Below the pieces are notes generated by a model, which was given only the letters and a program-made list of their open reading frames with translations, was not told where the DNA came from and searched no databases. Source: Dryococelus australis (Eukaryota; Arthropoda; Insecta; Phasmatodea; Phasmatidae). Taken from it: a stretch of 64,000 bases of DNA. The position numbers and the translations under genes were made by a program. Positions 1-11,465 of this stretch are shown in pieces. Numbering within the stretch: position 1 is the first letter of the stretch; the number at the start of each line of letters is the position of its first letter. The stretch covers positions 7,916,709-7,980,708 of the forward strand of contig CM057003.1 of the NCBI GenBank assembly GCA_029891345.1, read 5' to 3'.

Positions 1-59
1 GTGTGCTTTAAACAACCCTACCGTATTTTTCTAATTTATCAAATGTGCAGAAATTTCAT

Positions 60-205
60 GTTAATCTGTTTTTACAGTTTCACTTGCCGCATGAATAAAG
101 GGCTCAGACCCATGGAAGTGTTAATTTTATATATAGTGGAAGGGTAGACAGGAATAGCTCTTAAGCAGGGCTTTCAATGGAGATCAATTCGCTATGAACA
201 GCATT
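60..205 (+). mobile_element. Degenerate right half of long MITE (family B)
   Basis: This matches the right portion of the 400-bp TA-flanked MITE seen in full at 12,302 and 30,678. The shared landmarks are a block containing gtttcacttg, then ttaattttat with gtggaag, then cttaagcagggctttcaa. The element ends in a decayed terminal repeat (gaacagcat). The left half is missing or unrecognisable. Confidence 0.55.
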
Positions 206-334
206 TAGGAAACAGTTAACACTTCAAATCAATAAACTTTTAACTATTGTAACCTATTCACTATTACTGTGAGTAAAAGTTCTGTTATTTTACTGCTAGT
301 TTTAGTGGTTTGGCGATATTATCACTCTTCTACT

Positions 335-392
335 TCTACTCAACTTAAGACCTCGATTTAAGAGCCGCCCAAATCTCTTCATTCACTCAATT
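335..392 (+). repeat. SINE 3' tail fragment
   Basis: The stretch containing agacctcgatttaagagccg followed by cccaaatctctt matches the 3' end of the tRNA-derived SINE family found at 13,199 and 11,215. Only the tail remains, without tRNA-like promoter boxes. The rest of 206-1,354 is AT-rich and shows no recognisable gene. Confidence 0.6.
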
Positions 393-1354
393 TTTACTTT
401 TGATTGTGCGATTTTGTATTAAACAATAGAAACATTCATACACTTTTACAAATATTCACGTAAACATGCAAGCCTGGAAAATAACATGTGAACAAATTAC
501 AAATATTCTAATTTTTTTTTTACTCCGTAATATGAGTTTTTAATTAATTTTGAATTTTTGTGTCATGCTTACCCTACGAAATAATTATGACCTATCTTCA
601 TGAGCGTGATATAATCCTTCCTCATTCCCCCGCCTAATTCACGCTGCCTTTCTTTTGAAGAATTCATATTCATTCTCCTGGATTCTACAAATGAAGCCCT
701 GAACAATAGTCGGCATTTCAAAAGCCCCCCAGTTGGCGCAGATTCATTTCACTGCTCCTTGGTGCGAGGTCACATCGATGAATCAATGACTACGAGACGG
801 AAGAGGGGGAGAATTGATTAAAGAGCAGTTGTCACCTTCCTGCATCAGTGAAGTGTCACAAAATATAAGTGACCCGTGAGAACTGACTATAAAAGTCGAA
901 GTCTTTCCTTTTTTTCCATCTGTCATTGCAGTTTGCATTATTGTCGCCGCAACAAAAGGTGTTACATTGATTTTAATCACTGCGTTCATTGCAGTGTTAT
1001 ATATTGAAAAGTGTTTTTTTATTGCAATTTTACAACCGTCCATTGCAATTTTATTTTAACATCATAACGTTTCTGTGTTAGTGGATTAAATAACACACAC
1101 AAATACTTGCGGAATGTATAGACAGTGTTTCGCGAACATGCGAAGGAAATTTAAATGGCAATGTGTTTTCCTGTTAGTATGTTCATTGCCTTCTTAGATA
1201 CTTAACATATTTCAAACACAAACCTGAAATATTTTAGAAAGTCCGGAATAGAAAAACCTTTCTGCGGATATTAGCAATTCTTGTATTGTGTGATAAGTAT
1301 TCTTTCACTCTTTTAGATCACGGGGGCATCTTAAAATCAAAATAAAACGGAGTG

Positions 1355-2018
1355 AAGACTGTTCGCGGTAAACTGAGCACTTATAAAAGCTTTACTTAAG
1401 ATTTACTCGCACGCATAAAGAGTATTCTTCAAACTATACGTAATATTAACATGGGCATGGACCTCAGCATATAATTCATGAGTCGCTCATGCGAAAGTTT
1501 GAAATTATTAGGAAAGTAAATATTTTACTAATTTACTAATTCTTACACCTACAAGAATTAAAAAAATGAAAATGAAATTAATAATTTCAATATTTACTAA
1601 TGTTTACCTAACACTTTTAATTCAACATTAAGGGACGGGACTACATTCCCACTTCCGTTATGTACTATTCATGGTAAAGTGAGCACATTTTAAGGCCCAC
1701 CCAACAGGCAGTTAACCACTAATAAATATATCTTATTGCAGCCTTAGGCGTTTATTTATGAGAGTGGTGAAATGTGTGCACTGTGTTTATTGGTCACATT
1801 GCAATGTTTATAATAAAAAGCAGCGAGAAGATAGAAATTGTGTGAAAGTAAAAATTAAGAAGGGCCTTAAAAAAGTGCTCACTTTACCGTGAACAGCCTA
1901 TGCCAATTTTACTGGGTGCTTGCCGATTAGTGTACACATTAAAATACATACAGGTAGGGGGGAAGTGACATATTTTGAATATTGATTTCAAAGTACTCAA
2001 ATATTCGTGAACAGCATA
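1355..2018 (+). mobile_element. Long MITE (family B) split by a nested MITE
   Basis: Left terminal repeat aagactgttcgcggtaaac and right terminal repeat ending gtgaacagcata are inverted relative to one another, with TA after the right end. The internal sequence (alternating gaaattattag, acctaacactttt, catacaggtagggg) matches the copy at 12,302-12,699. Removing the nested 240-bp element plus a TA duplication leaves about 420 bp, the normal length of this family. It carries no coding capacity and would have been mobilised by a Tc1/mariner-type transposase supplied elsewhere. Confidence 0.8.
1661..1900 (+). mobile_element. Short MITE (family A) nested in family B copy
   Basis: The terminal inverted repeats are catggtaaagtgagcac on the left and gtgctcactttaccgtgaac on the right. 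TA lies at the left edge and TG, probably a mutated TA, at the right. The flanks rejoin to a sequence that matches the uninterrupted family B element at 12,302, so this insertion is the younger event. It has no ORF. Confidence 0.85.
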
Positions 2019-2158
2019 TACCGTGAAAAACCTACAGATCTGCGTAGCATATCCACACGCAAGATTTAACATATTCAGCGTGGGTGCAGGAGTCAGAATG
2101 CCATCGAATACACGCAGCCAGATTACAGCGCGATCTACTTAGCTTCGTTGGTTACCGT

Positions 2159-2195
<37 letters not shown>
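2159..2195. repeat. (GA)n microsatellite
   Basis: An almost pure GA dinucleotide run of about 35 bases. The 60-residue reading frame over it is a low-complexity artefact. Confidence 0.95.
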
Positions 2196-2199
<4 letters not shown>

Positions 2200-2289
2200 A
2201 AATATATATATTTTTTTGTTGGATGAAGAAGGGAGTGGTGTGATGAAACGAAACTCGCGAGATTAGGGAACCAATGGTTCTGCGTTCTT

Positions 2290-2342
2290 GTTAGTTAACT
2301 CGCCTCCCACCACGGAGAACCCAGTTGAATTCCACGCAGGGA
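2290..2342 (+). repeat. Diverged SINE 5' (tRNA-like) fragment
   Basis: The motif ctcgcctcccaccacgg, followed by a decayed B box (agttgaattcc), resembles the tRNA-related head of the SINE at 13,199. Similarity stops shortly afterwards. This could be a chance resemblance, but the 12-base identity ctcgcctcccac is notable. Confidence 0.4.
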
Positions 2343-3983
2343 CGACCTGGGGGCCTAATCTCGATATCGTTCGAGCGCAGTTAGTATACGAGGACGACTC
2401 GCACATTACGCAGCGTGTACGAGACAACTGTTGTAAGCTCCAGCCCCTGAAACTCGCATACTTTTCCAGTGCGCGAGGGGAGTGCCAGGCAAGCGTACGC
2501 GAGTGACATTTTGTCATGTTGATGAACCTGCGGCGAGACGGGAACAAATATTAGCGGAACTCAGCCAATCAGAAGCGTCACATGTATCGCGTGCGTTTGT
2601 TTATTTACATTGTACGCGGTTGGCTTCGAGTTACGGGGACGAACAATGCTGATTCCACACGAAGCTTTCTTCGCCACTGTAACCAGAAAATTATCGTTTC
2701 TGCGGCAGTTAAGGTTATCCACGCGACTATGACCTATTCTTTCAAATATTAAATAATATCATCAGGCATCTGTAACATTTGGCAACACTAAAATACATTA
2801 AATTTAATAGAAACTGAATTTTTGCTTTTCTCTTTTGAATACAAATATAGAGTGGTGGAATGGTAATATTTTGACTCGGGTTCAAACCTCGCTTAAGTAC
2901 AAAATATTTTAACTTTTTTATTATCACTTTTTATACACGATAGAACACCCACATAACGAAAGTTTGAAGACATTTTCATCATCTCATTTTATTTTAAACG
3001 GAAAGTACAGAAAACTAACTTGGAAATTATCGGAGAGGTTCCGTGAAATTTACGGAAAGTCCGTTCCTGAAAACCAATGTGTCCGTAATTTTGCGGAGAG
3101 TTTTCGGACACTTCTGGATAAATTTCTACCGGCACTTTTCCGTAAAATGAAGGAAATTGTTTTTAACAGTGCAGGGATTGATCAGTAAAATTCTTACCTT
3201 TGGAAATTACATACAATTTAATTAAGAGAACACAGTTGTGTATCATACATGGCCATAATGTTTACATTGCAATATAAATAATGAAATATGAATGTATATG
3301 TTAAGTTGCCCATCGTTTGGAGAGTATTAGCAGCTCCGTGACACTCCCCTAGACGTCGTGTTTGAGTAAGAGCAACTGTGAAGTCCATAGATACTTTTAG
3401 TATAATAATCTTAACCTGTTGCCACGTAGTTCAACTTCTTCCAATTCTTCTATTTCCATTACATTAATCCATTCTTCAGCCATAATAAATTCGAAATGCA
3501 AATGATGTTATTTAAGCTACGTATTACATGCTACACTGTTCAATTACTTAGCAAATGAGTATCTATGCTACTGCCTGTTATAGGATAACCTAAGTACTGA
3601 CTGTGGCCTATATTAACAACAAGTTTGTGCAATAATAATAATAACATACCTTATTTACAGAGTTTTATATGCAAGACTGACTAAATAATAACTTATGATG
3701 TCTAATCACCCAACTACGAGTCACTGAACAATAATGAACAATAATGCCTAAATAAATTACACTGTTACTCATAACCTCATTTGCACTCTCAACACAAATT
3801 TTACTTCTTGTCCGTTCAACAAGTTCTTAATTTGCATACGATTATACATTCGGCACAGCATAAATTATGTGTAAATTGAATTCACACAGCGTCAACAGTC
3901 ATCTTATGTCTAATATTTTGTTTGTTTCGATGCGCTACTCGTCTACGACTCCACATCTCGAACGGCGATGATCGAGAGAGTGG
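2343..3983. other. Unannotated; CpG-rich start, then AT-rich
   Basis: From 2,343 to about 2,720 the sequence is richer in G+C and CpG than its surroundings and includes a CCAAT-type site (agccaatcag, near 2,563). Such composition can mark a promoter, but no TATA box or downstream exon is visible. From 2,720 to 3,983 I see only AT-rich DNA. The 74-codon frame at 2,964-3,188 contains short inverted repeats around ttccgt and no family signature. Confidence 0.4.
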
Positions 3984-4155
3984 CCACTCGCACGGTCGAG
4001 ACGTATACGATGGCTCTCGTATGGTTCGATCTTACAGTTTACTCGCACGGTCGAGACGTATACGATGCCTCTCGTATGGTTCGATCTTACAGTTTACTCG
4101 CACGGTCGGACGTATATGATGGATCTCGTATGGTTCGATCTTACCGTTTTCTAAA
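3984..4155. repeat. 55-bp tandem repeat, three copies
   Basis: Three consecutive units begin at 3,990, 4,045 and 4,100 (gcacggtcga...). The first two are nearly identical and the third is diverged. Each unit contains the self-complementary core gacgtatacga. The period is not a multiple of three, so the overlapping reading frames are by-products rather than a repeat protein. Confidence 0.9.
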
Positions 4156-4221
4156 ATCGTGCGAGTTACAGCCGCAATTCGAAGATTTCGTATACGAGTG
4201 CAGTTTGAGCTTAGCCCTCAC

Positions 4222-4366
4222 CCTTGGACGCATGTGGGTAACGGTGCGGACGTTTCCCGTTGCCCGGTGGTATTTTCTCGGGGTACTCTCGTTCAACCCT
4301 CGCCGTCGCATTCTTCTGCTGCTCCACCTCCGCTTAATTTTTCCCCCGTCAGCGCTGAAGGCCTCG
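4222..4366 (+). repeat. Diverged SINE body fragment
   Basis: The order of landmarks follows the SINE body at 13,199: gcatgtgggtaacggtgcgg, then tattttctcgggg, then gcattcttctgctgctcc, then a tail-like stretch ending in ggcctcg. The tRNA-like head and the tail end are not clear. Beyond it, 4,380-5,290 shows nothing I recognise. Confidence 0.6.
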
Positions 4367-5296
4367 GATGGGAAGCGGTGCCCAAATCACTTGCATGTCT
4401 GAGCGCCATCTGCGTACACTGTGCACGGAGTACCCGGTGACCTGGACCGCGAAGGCGTCTCGCCCAATTGGCGGGGAGAATGGATTGGTGATGATTCGTG
4501 CGGCAGTCCATAGCGCCACTCAATATCTGGGTGCGGTAAAGGTTCTGGTTTGGTGCCCGGTATAAAAATAAAACAAAACTTTACCATGTTAACACCCAGA
4601 TAACAAACAACTACGCACCGACCATCTTCCACAATCACTCACGAACAACTTTCACTCAAAATTGGGAGGGTCGCTTTACTCGCCCAACAATTATGATAAT
4701 TTAAAACTTTTTACCGAACCCTCTTCACCGGAGGCAGGAGAGGAACTGTACGAATTTAGTAAATAATACATTGTTTGAACGGAAATATACAGCGAGGAAT
4801 ATTATGGGCACGATGACCAGTTGAGTCCGATCCATGCATTTCGGCCACTCTTTTTACCAGCGACACGGTACTAATGTTCTTCCGTGAATTTATTTCCTCG
4901 CATCATTTTTCTGCAAGAAGCATCTCGCATGGCACACAAATTTTTCATGTGGCGTTTCTTTAATTTTTCATTCTCGAAGAGGATAAATCGCTCCAAATTC
5001 TTGCATGTGACTGGCTTGCTCATTTATTGCTCGTCAACATTCGAGCATTTCAACTGACGTTGATCGATTTGAATTCTCCATTAGACCAACTATAGTGCAG
5101 AAATATTAGAAATCCTCGTTTAATATAGTCTCTATGCAGTATTGCATCTTCTTCAGTCTGATTGACCCGTTATTCCCCTTCTGTGCGCGTGGCCATTATT
5201 TTTCTCAATGACAAGAGAAATTTGTATATTGTTTACTAGCATCCCGTCATCGCTTCGCTCAGGTTTTATGGCGTTACTGAAATGCATACCTATATA

Positions 5297-5426
5297 TGCG
5301 ATTACCCGTGACTACCTGCGGCTACCCGTGACTATCTGCGACTTCCTGCGACTAATTGCGACTACCTGTGACTACTTGTGACAACTTGCGACATCCTGCA
5401 ACTACTTGCGATTACTTGCGACAACT
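5297..5426. repeat. 10-bp minisatellite, about 13 units
   Basis: Thirteen consecutive decamers fit the pattern tgcgactacc or tgygactact, with one to three changes each. The period is exact, with no indels over 130 bp. The flanks are AT-rich and unique. Confidence 0.9.
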
Positions 5427-5429
5427 TTC

Positions 5430-6224
5430 TACCTTTTCTTTTAACACTGTTTTAATTTATCTTTAATGGTTTTGGTAGAACATGCTTAAAAAGCAGCTCA
5501 TTTTTCTGCGACTCGGTATACCAATTATGAAATTTCTCAGGGATTTTTTTTTTAAAATTAAATGTAACCCATTTCCATCTGGAAGAATGTAGCTTTCTAA
5601 TAGTGAAAGAACTAAAGAAACGGCGCTGTAGTTTCCGAGATTAGTCTATATATATAAACAAATAAACAAACTCGCATTACCTCTATTCTATTAGTAGGCT
5701 ATAGATTATACATGTTTCAAAGCGTACACTTATTAAATAAATAAGATTTAATTGGAAAAAATAAACTCCCACATACAACCAATGCGTATTCTTCGCAGAA
5801 AAATAACCACAAAAATCGTACAATTTTAGATTAAAATATATTCTTAATGGTGGTCTACACATTTTTTGTAGTAGACTAAAATGCATTTTTTTTTATATTC
5901 AGCGGTAAGGTTTGTCCTTTGAATGATGCTTGCAATGTTAATATGTGATTAAATGAGAACTTTCTTCAGACATACGCTATTACTAAGCTAAGTTCCCAAG
6001 GAAATCTCAGAGGTTCACATTGTAGCATACACGAGAACAAGCCAAGACTGGATGTTGTTAACATATATTTAAAACATAAAATATATAAATAATTTCACAA
6101 GGAATTCAGTTAAGAGTTCTACCGAACTAACCAAAACAAAACAGGACGAACAACAAACGAACTACGAATAAACGAATATATAAACGTAAACACGCACAAA
6201 ACTATAGACGACCCGACAAAGTGT
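5430..6224. other. AT-rich, nothing recognised
   Basis: This region contains short T and A tracts and no gene, tRNA or repeat that I can name. Confidence 0.5.
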
Positions 6225-6420
6225 AAAGTGTAAAATTGACCAGAGTTGTAAATAGTTTACTTTTGTAATAATTTGGCAGTTTCACTTGGCCGACGTATGA
6301 AAAAAGTGATGAGGCCTATGGCAATGTTAATTTTACATAAGGTGGAAGAATACACAGCGTGCGTACAAGGAGAACTTAAGCAGAGCTTTCAAAAGAGCTC
6401 ATTTTACCGTGAACAGCCTA
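6225..6420 (+). mobile_element. 5'-truncated long MITE (family B)
   Basis: The landmarks gcagtttcacttgg, ttaattttacat and aggtggaag are followed by cttaagcagagctttcaaaa and the terminal repeat ttttaccgtgaacagccta, then TA. This is the same right half seen at 30,678-31,098. No left end is found upstream. Confidence 0.75.
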
Positions 6421-6422
6421 TA

Positions 6423-7945
6423 GCCCTGCCCGACCCTGTTAAACTCTGAGGTCGTGGGACCACCGAGTATACCAACGCGACATGGCGAAAGCACGCTGAA
6501 TGAAAACTTATGGTTAGGGGCAGGTGTTTTTCGCGAAAAAAAAACCCCGTCCCTACATATGGTGCTTGAATTGCGTGGTGTTCCTGGTCAACACTACCTC
6601 GCCTCCAGCCCTAAGATTTTTGGTGACCCCGAATGGGCCTCCCTAGTTTTTGCATTAGGCGACGGATCGTTACCCATCCATGTACTTACTCCACCATACT
6701 ATGTTGAACCATGACCATCAGGTTACCATGGCGGTATGGCCATCGGCAGGCTGAATGGAGACTGGGAAAATCACCTAGTTTATACGGAGTTTACCTCTCC
6801 TCCTAGCGCAGTCAATGGCGGTCGAGCACAGGGAATTCTGTACATTCTTTGATTTTCCTAAGGAGCTCTTTTTGTTGCGAACTTTAGAGTAGTGATGTAA
6901 CATGCCGGATCAAACAGTAAGACCAAGAAGATGGAAATAAAAATTTCCATAAATGCCTGAAAAATGTTGCGGCTCCAATGTTGAATTTTTGCTTCACACG
7001 GTTCTCTTTCGTCAAAATAAACAAAAGTTATTCACGTGTCTACTCCATTTTTCTCGAGGGACAAACGACTCGATAGTTTACTGAATTCGAGTAACCCTTG
7101 TAGCCTGGTAATGACAGCGATAACGTAACAGTAATATTATAGGTACCGTACACTATATATAAGAAAACCTTTCAGATAGTATGGTAATCGCATTGTTTTG
7201 TTTTAACCTCTTCAGTGAATGAGCATTGCCGACAATATCAATATATACATACTGCAGCAAGTAAATTCCTGGATTTCGATTGGGCTCTAGTTATTGCAGT
7301 GCAAGGTATCTTATGCATGTATGCATGTGCCTGATGAGCATATATTTATTTATTTTTTAACTCTCTCGTTCACTTGCTTTCGTATGAGCTGAGATGCATG
7401 CGACATTCAGTATATGAGATTCTCCTCTGGGGTTAAGTGTACTTAATGGCGAAGCGTATGCGAGGGGTATGAAATGCGAATTAACCTTGAGAATGTAAAG
7501 TTCTATAGCATTGAACTAGCAAACAAGATAGCGGAGTTGCGTGAATTGTAAATACCCTCTGGGGGTTATCAAACACGCAGGATTCCCGATTAGAAGTTTA
7601 ATTGTGGCAAATGATAATGATACAGTAATGAGTAAGGAGAGGCGTGAATAATAATAACCGTCAATGCTAGAGGCGATTATTTAGCTTCAATATTCAAAAA
7701 GAAAGAACTTCCTGTCAAACTGCGTAATAATTATTGTGAACACATGGATACTTGTATAAAGATCAGTTGTTAATGGAATTGTGAAGATACAACAATTCGT
7801 CATTAAAATGGACATCAGCATATCTATTGCCGCCACAGTTGAAAATAGTCTATTATTTATAAATTGTACTGCATGTTTTGAAGAGAAAAAAAAACAATAA
7901 TTTTTCCAAAACCAGTCTGTATTAAATAGGAGGCATTTTTTGGCA
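6423..7945. other. Unclassified; mixed composition
   Basis: The first 420 bp are relatively GC-rich and include an 86-codon open frame (6,454-6,714, alternative start) with no recognisable domain. They may be part of an uncharacterised repeat. The remainder is AT-rich with no features found. Confidence 0.35.
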
Positions 7946-7954
7946 ATCCATGAG

Positions 7955-8105
7955 ACGGCGTGGTGATTCAGTGGTATGGTACTACCTTGCGTGGTATGGC
8001 GGTAGGTCTGAAATACCAACCACTTGTAAAATTTTAACTAGTCAGAGCCAGAAATCGAACCCTTCTCCTCCAAAGAAAGACAACCAGAGCTACTGACTAC
8101 CGCAG
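7955..8105 (-). repeat. tRNA-derived SINE-like repeat (second family)
   Basis: On the minus strand, an A-box-like stretch (tagtcagtagctctggttg) starts near 8,098 and a B-box-like gggttcgatttc lies near 8,055. This is the spacing of an RNA polymerase III internal promoter. No cloverleaf of a functional tRNA can be drawn. The body differs from the main SINE family. Confidence 0.5.
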
Positions 8106-10379
8106 AAGCGATTCGTAAAGGGAAATGCTCATCGATTCCAGTCGTGTCCCTTGGTTTACACCCATAATACACTTACACACATAAGAACACATATGTTCTC
8201 GCCGTGTACATTGTATTTTGGGGGGACACAGGTGTGCGTGGTGGTTGGAATGGGAAGATTGTGTGGTAGGCTGGTGTGGAGATGCTGTACACCGATTTCC
8301 GTTTCCTGCAAACATTGCTACACCCTACGCCAACAGAACTGGAAACACAGGATACACTGTTAACCTAATCATGAAATGCCAATTACGTTTATAGATAATG
8401 CTGTCTCTTGAAAACACGCACATTAAATTTTTATGGCTGTGAAAATTATTTCCCAATATGTATCTCAAACTAATAAATTGCTGCCGTAATATTATTGTCA
8501 CAGATTTTAAACGCTGTGCTATGCTCAAGTAATTTCAACCAATTTCGAATGGGCACGAACTCCCGCACAAATCACCCTTGTTCAAAGGTTCATTACACTC
8601 TTGTTTATGGCAGCAGTACTCGGTAAGTAAGTTGGGGAAATTGTCATATTGAATGCTTACATTAGGAGGGGTGGGAGGCTTGCCCCACCTGGCCCATCTT
8701 GAGCGCGCGCCTGTGACATTCATATGAACGTATTTCAAGTTGTTATGATGGGGGTGGTGTCCAAGAAACATCGTTATTCCTGTCCTTCACGAGAAACTTT
8801 ACTTCTCCTTTATTTCTGTTATTTTTACGGTCATGTAGGAAGTATCACGTCTTGAAATGTTCATTCGAAACATTCTCCACGCGTTTCCATTTTTTTTTTT
8901 TCCATCCCGACTACTGTGCGTCACCTTCACCTTTCCCTTTACGACCCCCTTCGTCCTTCGTCCTTTTCTCCCTGCCGATCGGTAAGGCGGGCATTCGTGG
9001 CAGGATATCCGGAACAAGCTATCACCTTGAAGGATAGAGAGAGAGAGAAAAAAAAATGTAATTACCGATTAGAGGCCGCGATCTGTAAACATGGCCTCGT
9101 CGTACGAGATTCGTCGTTGATGGCGTTCGAGACGATCCCTCCCACGGCTGACGATCGGGAAGATATTGGCCGGGGCGAACGTAAAACAAGCATCATCATT
9201 GGCTGTGGTCGTTGAGTTTCACGCTCAGGTGGCACCGTGGCGATACAAGATATCGTTTCAGACGAGGCACGTATTCAAGGGATGCGTGCAGGCAGTCCGG
9301 GCGACTCTTTCAAAGGTAAACTTACACTCACTTAAGTAAAACGCTGGGAAAAGTAACCATTAGAAATTACAGCTGTTAGTTATAACATTTCGTGAGAACA
9401 ACTGCCAAAATACACATGATTTGATAGCTTAAGGAGCCACCCTTATAGCACACCACAAGGCTGATTTTTACTTCCGTATAATTTCTGTTATTATAGCAAT
9501 TTAATATTTAAAACTTTTTTTGAATGTTATGCCCGTGTGCAGTGTTTCAGCGTGTGAATGCCTTAGCAGTTGCTATAATCCAGTAAAACAGGGTTCATAT
9601 TCACACAGGAAAAACATGTTGAGATTTTTGTAACGTATCTGGAAAATTCCATTATATATTTGTGCGTATACATAATTTTCGTAGTTTTATTATTTCTCCT
9701 CGGTTACAGTGACCCCAAACTCCCCAACCTGCCCCTCGGTTCTAACCCTATTACGCCCGTGTTGACCCTCCCCAAACAATTCTCCTGGATATGTGCCTGT
9801 TTCAGAACCGACCTTAGAGTTTATCACAAGGTAAACGGTTTTGCCTATGCTTGTGTCCTTAGACTTACATATTTACAGCAGGAAAGAGAAAATAGTGACG
9901 TCGACAGTTGTTAAATTTAGCAGAACCAAAACATTTATACAGAGCGAGTCCTTTACAAGAGGCCCCGTGAGACTGTATTTCCTCATTCCCTCGCTCCGTT
10001 ACACACATGTCCCACAGGGCCTCTTTTAATTCATGTGTTCCAGTTGAAAAAAAAACACAAGAAGTGTAATGACATTCCACAACACGTATGCGAGTTGTGT
10101 GTTAAGCATTTGACAGTTCGTTAGGTAAGAAAGCCATTTGATGCAGGGACTGAGAAATCAAAATATTTCCTCTGTGCAGCCTAGTAATGAGCTTTGAAGA
10201 GTTAGAGCTAACCAACTTCGGGTGCGTCCGGCTCTGCCGAATTTAGCCGAAGTATAGGTAGTCCCTATCCGCTATGGACTGCCGAGTATGTAGTTCATTC
10301 ACGGTTACTTCGAACAACACACTCAAGATCAAATGACACGGTAGATAAGAATACATGAATCACCAACCATACCACCATT
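8106..10379. other. No gene recognised; one GC-rich patch
   Basis: From about 9,060 to 9,315 the DNA is CpG-rich and ends in caaaggtaaac, which fits a splice-donor consensus. I cannot tie it to any exon or family. The remainder is AT-rich, with reading frames that look random. Confidence 0.35.
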
Positions 10380-10380
10380 C

Positions 10381-10472
10381 ACGGATTAGCCCTATATGCA
10401 TGCACGGATTAGCCCTATATGCATGCACGGATTAGCCCTATATGCATGCACGGATTAGCCCTATATGCATGC
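10381..10472. repeat. 23-bp tandem repeat, four perfect copies
   Basis: The unit acggattagccctatatgcatgc (23 bp) is repeated four times without a mismatch. Each unit ends in the palindrome atgcat. Perfect identity implies a recent expansion. Confidence 0.97.
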
Positions 10473-10560
10473 ACGCATATTTCTTCGTGGATAACGCCAC
10501 TAATTAAAAGCTGTGCCCGTATGTAAAATGAATATAATGTTGTTTCAAGGTTTCCAAATA

Positions 10561-11072
10561 CACTATCTACCAAAAAGTAATTGGGCACCCGTGAAGATAG
10601 TAATTAAGTACGTCAGTTGACTTGTGTTTCACGGCCTTCGGCGTAGGACCGCTGGTGTTTGTCCGTGGCAGCATGAACACAGAGGTCTATTGTAACATTA
10701 TGGATAATGAAATGCTCCTAACATTGTGGCGTTTTTACAGAATGGACCCGTGTTACTTCCAGGATGACAATAACAGGTGCCATGTTTCAAGGGCTACTAT
10801 GCAGTGGTACGCCGACAACAATGTTCGCCGATTGGACTGGCCGGGTGAGGGCTCGTCAGGCGCGGCCAAAATCCATTGCTCAACTCATGAAATGGTTGCA
10901 AGAGGAATGGCGACGAATCCCCGTGGATGTCCTGTAAACACTCGCAGAGAGCATGCCCGACAGGGTGGCTGCTGTTATAGCCGCAAGAGGTGGCCCTACG
11001 AGATTCTAACGGGATGACAACCACCGAGTAAATATTGTGGACATGTGCCCAATTACTTTTTGGTAGTTAGTG
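10561..11072 (+). mobile_element. Internally deleted Tc1-like element (512 bp)
   Basis: The terminal inverted repeats share the core accaaaaagtaattgggcac, and TA flanks both sides (10,559-10,560 and 11,073-11,074). The interior keeps only the C-terminal half of a Tc1-type transposase. The N-terminal DNA-binding part and the first catalytic Asp are missing. It is a dead, non-autonomous derivative. Confidence 0.92.
10622..11017 (+). pseudogene. Tc1/mariner transposase fragment
   Basis: The frame contains an FGVGPLV segment and a MDNEMLLTLW segment, then FQDDNNRCHV, which corresponds to the family's QDNAPxH motif carrying the second catalytic Asp, then RRLDWPG. The usual SPDLNPIE segment is deleted. 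A frameshift follows: in another frame the family's C-terminus is still readable (MPDRVAAVIAARGGPTR). No start codon belongs to it. The fragment lies wholly inside the TIR-bounded element. Confidence 0.9.
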
Positions 11073-11214
11073 TAACTCGACGCAGACGCCGGAGGTATGC
11101 AATTTGATTGGCTGAAGAAAGCTATCTCACTGCATCAAGCGGAAGGCCCCTTCCTACACTTTGCTTCACTTGTCCCATGAGAACTTAACCCCCCCCCCCC
11201 CCCTTCTTCTTTCT

Positions 11215-11465
11215 CGGGCCGCGTCTGTGTAGTGGCGGGACTACTCGTCTCTCACATAGGTGAACCGGATTTCTATTACCGGCGGGACCACTCCCAGATT
11301 TACGTATGTATGAATCTTGCCGGACGATGCCGCTGGCCGGTGGGTTTTTCTCGGGATCTCCCTTTTCCCCCCGCCCTTACGTACTGGCATAATCACATTA
11401 CTTCACCCTCATCGGCTCTCAAGACCTCGATGTTAACAGCCGTCCAAATCTCTCCACACTCCACC
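11215..11465 (+). repeat. SINE, near full length
   Basis: A decayed tRNA-like head (gtgtagtggcgggactact) leads into the body gccggacgatgccgctggcc, then ttctcgggatctccc, and the tail ctcaagacctcgatgtta plus cagccgtccaaatctctcc. A poly-C run (about 11,190-11,205) precedes it. The order of parts matches the copy at 13,199. Confidence 0.85.

Noticed and set aside
3968-4402. 144-codon frame with repeated residues
   Set aside because: It is created by the 55-bp tandem repeat and a SINE remnant. The period is not a multiple of three.
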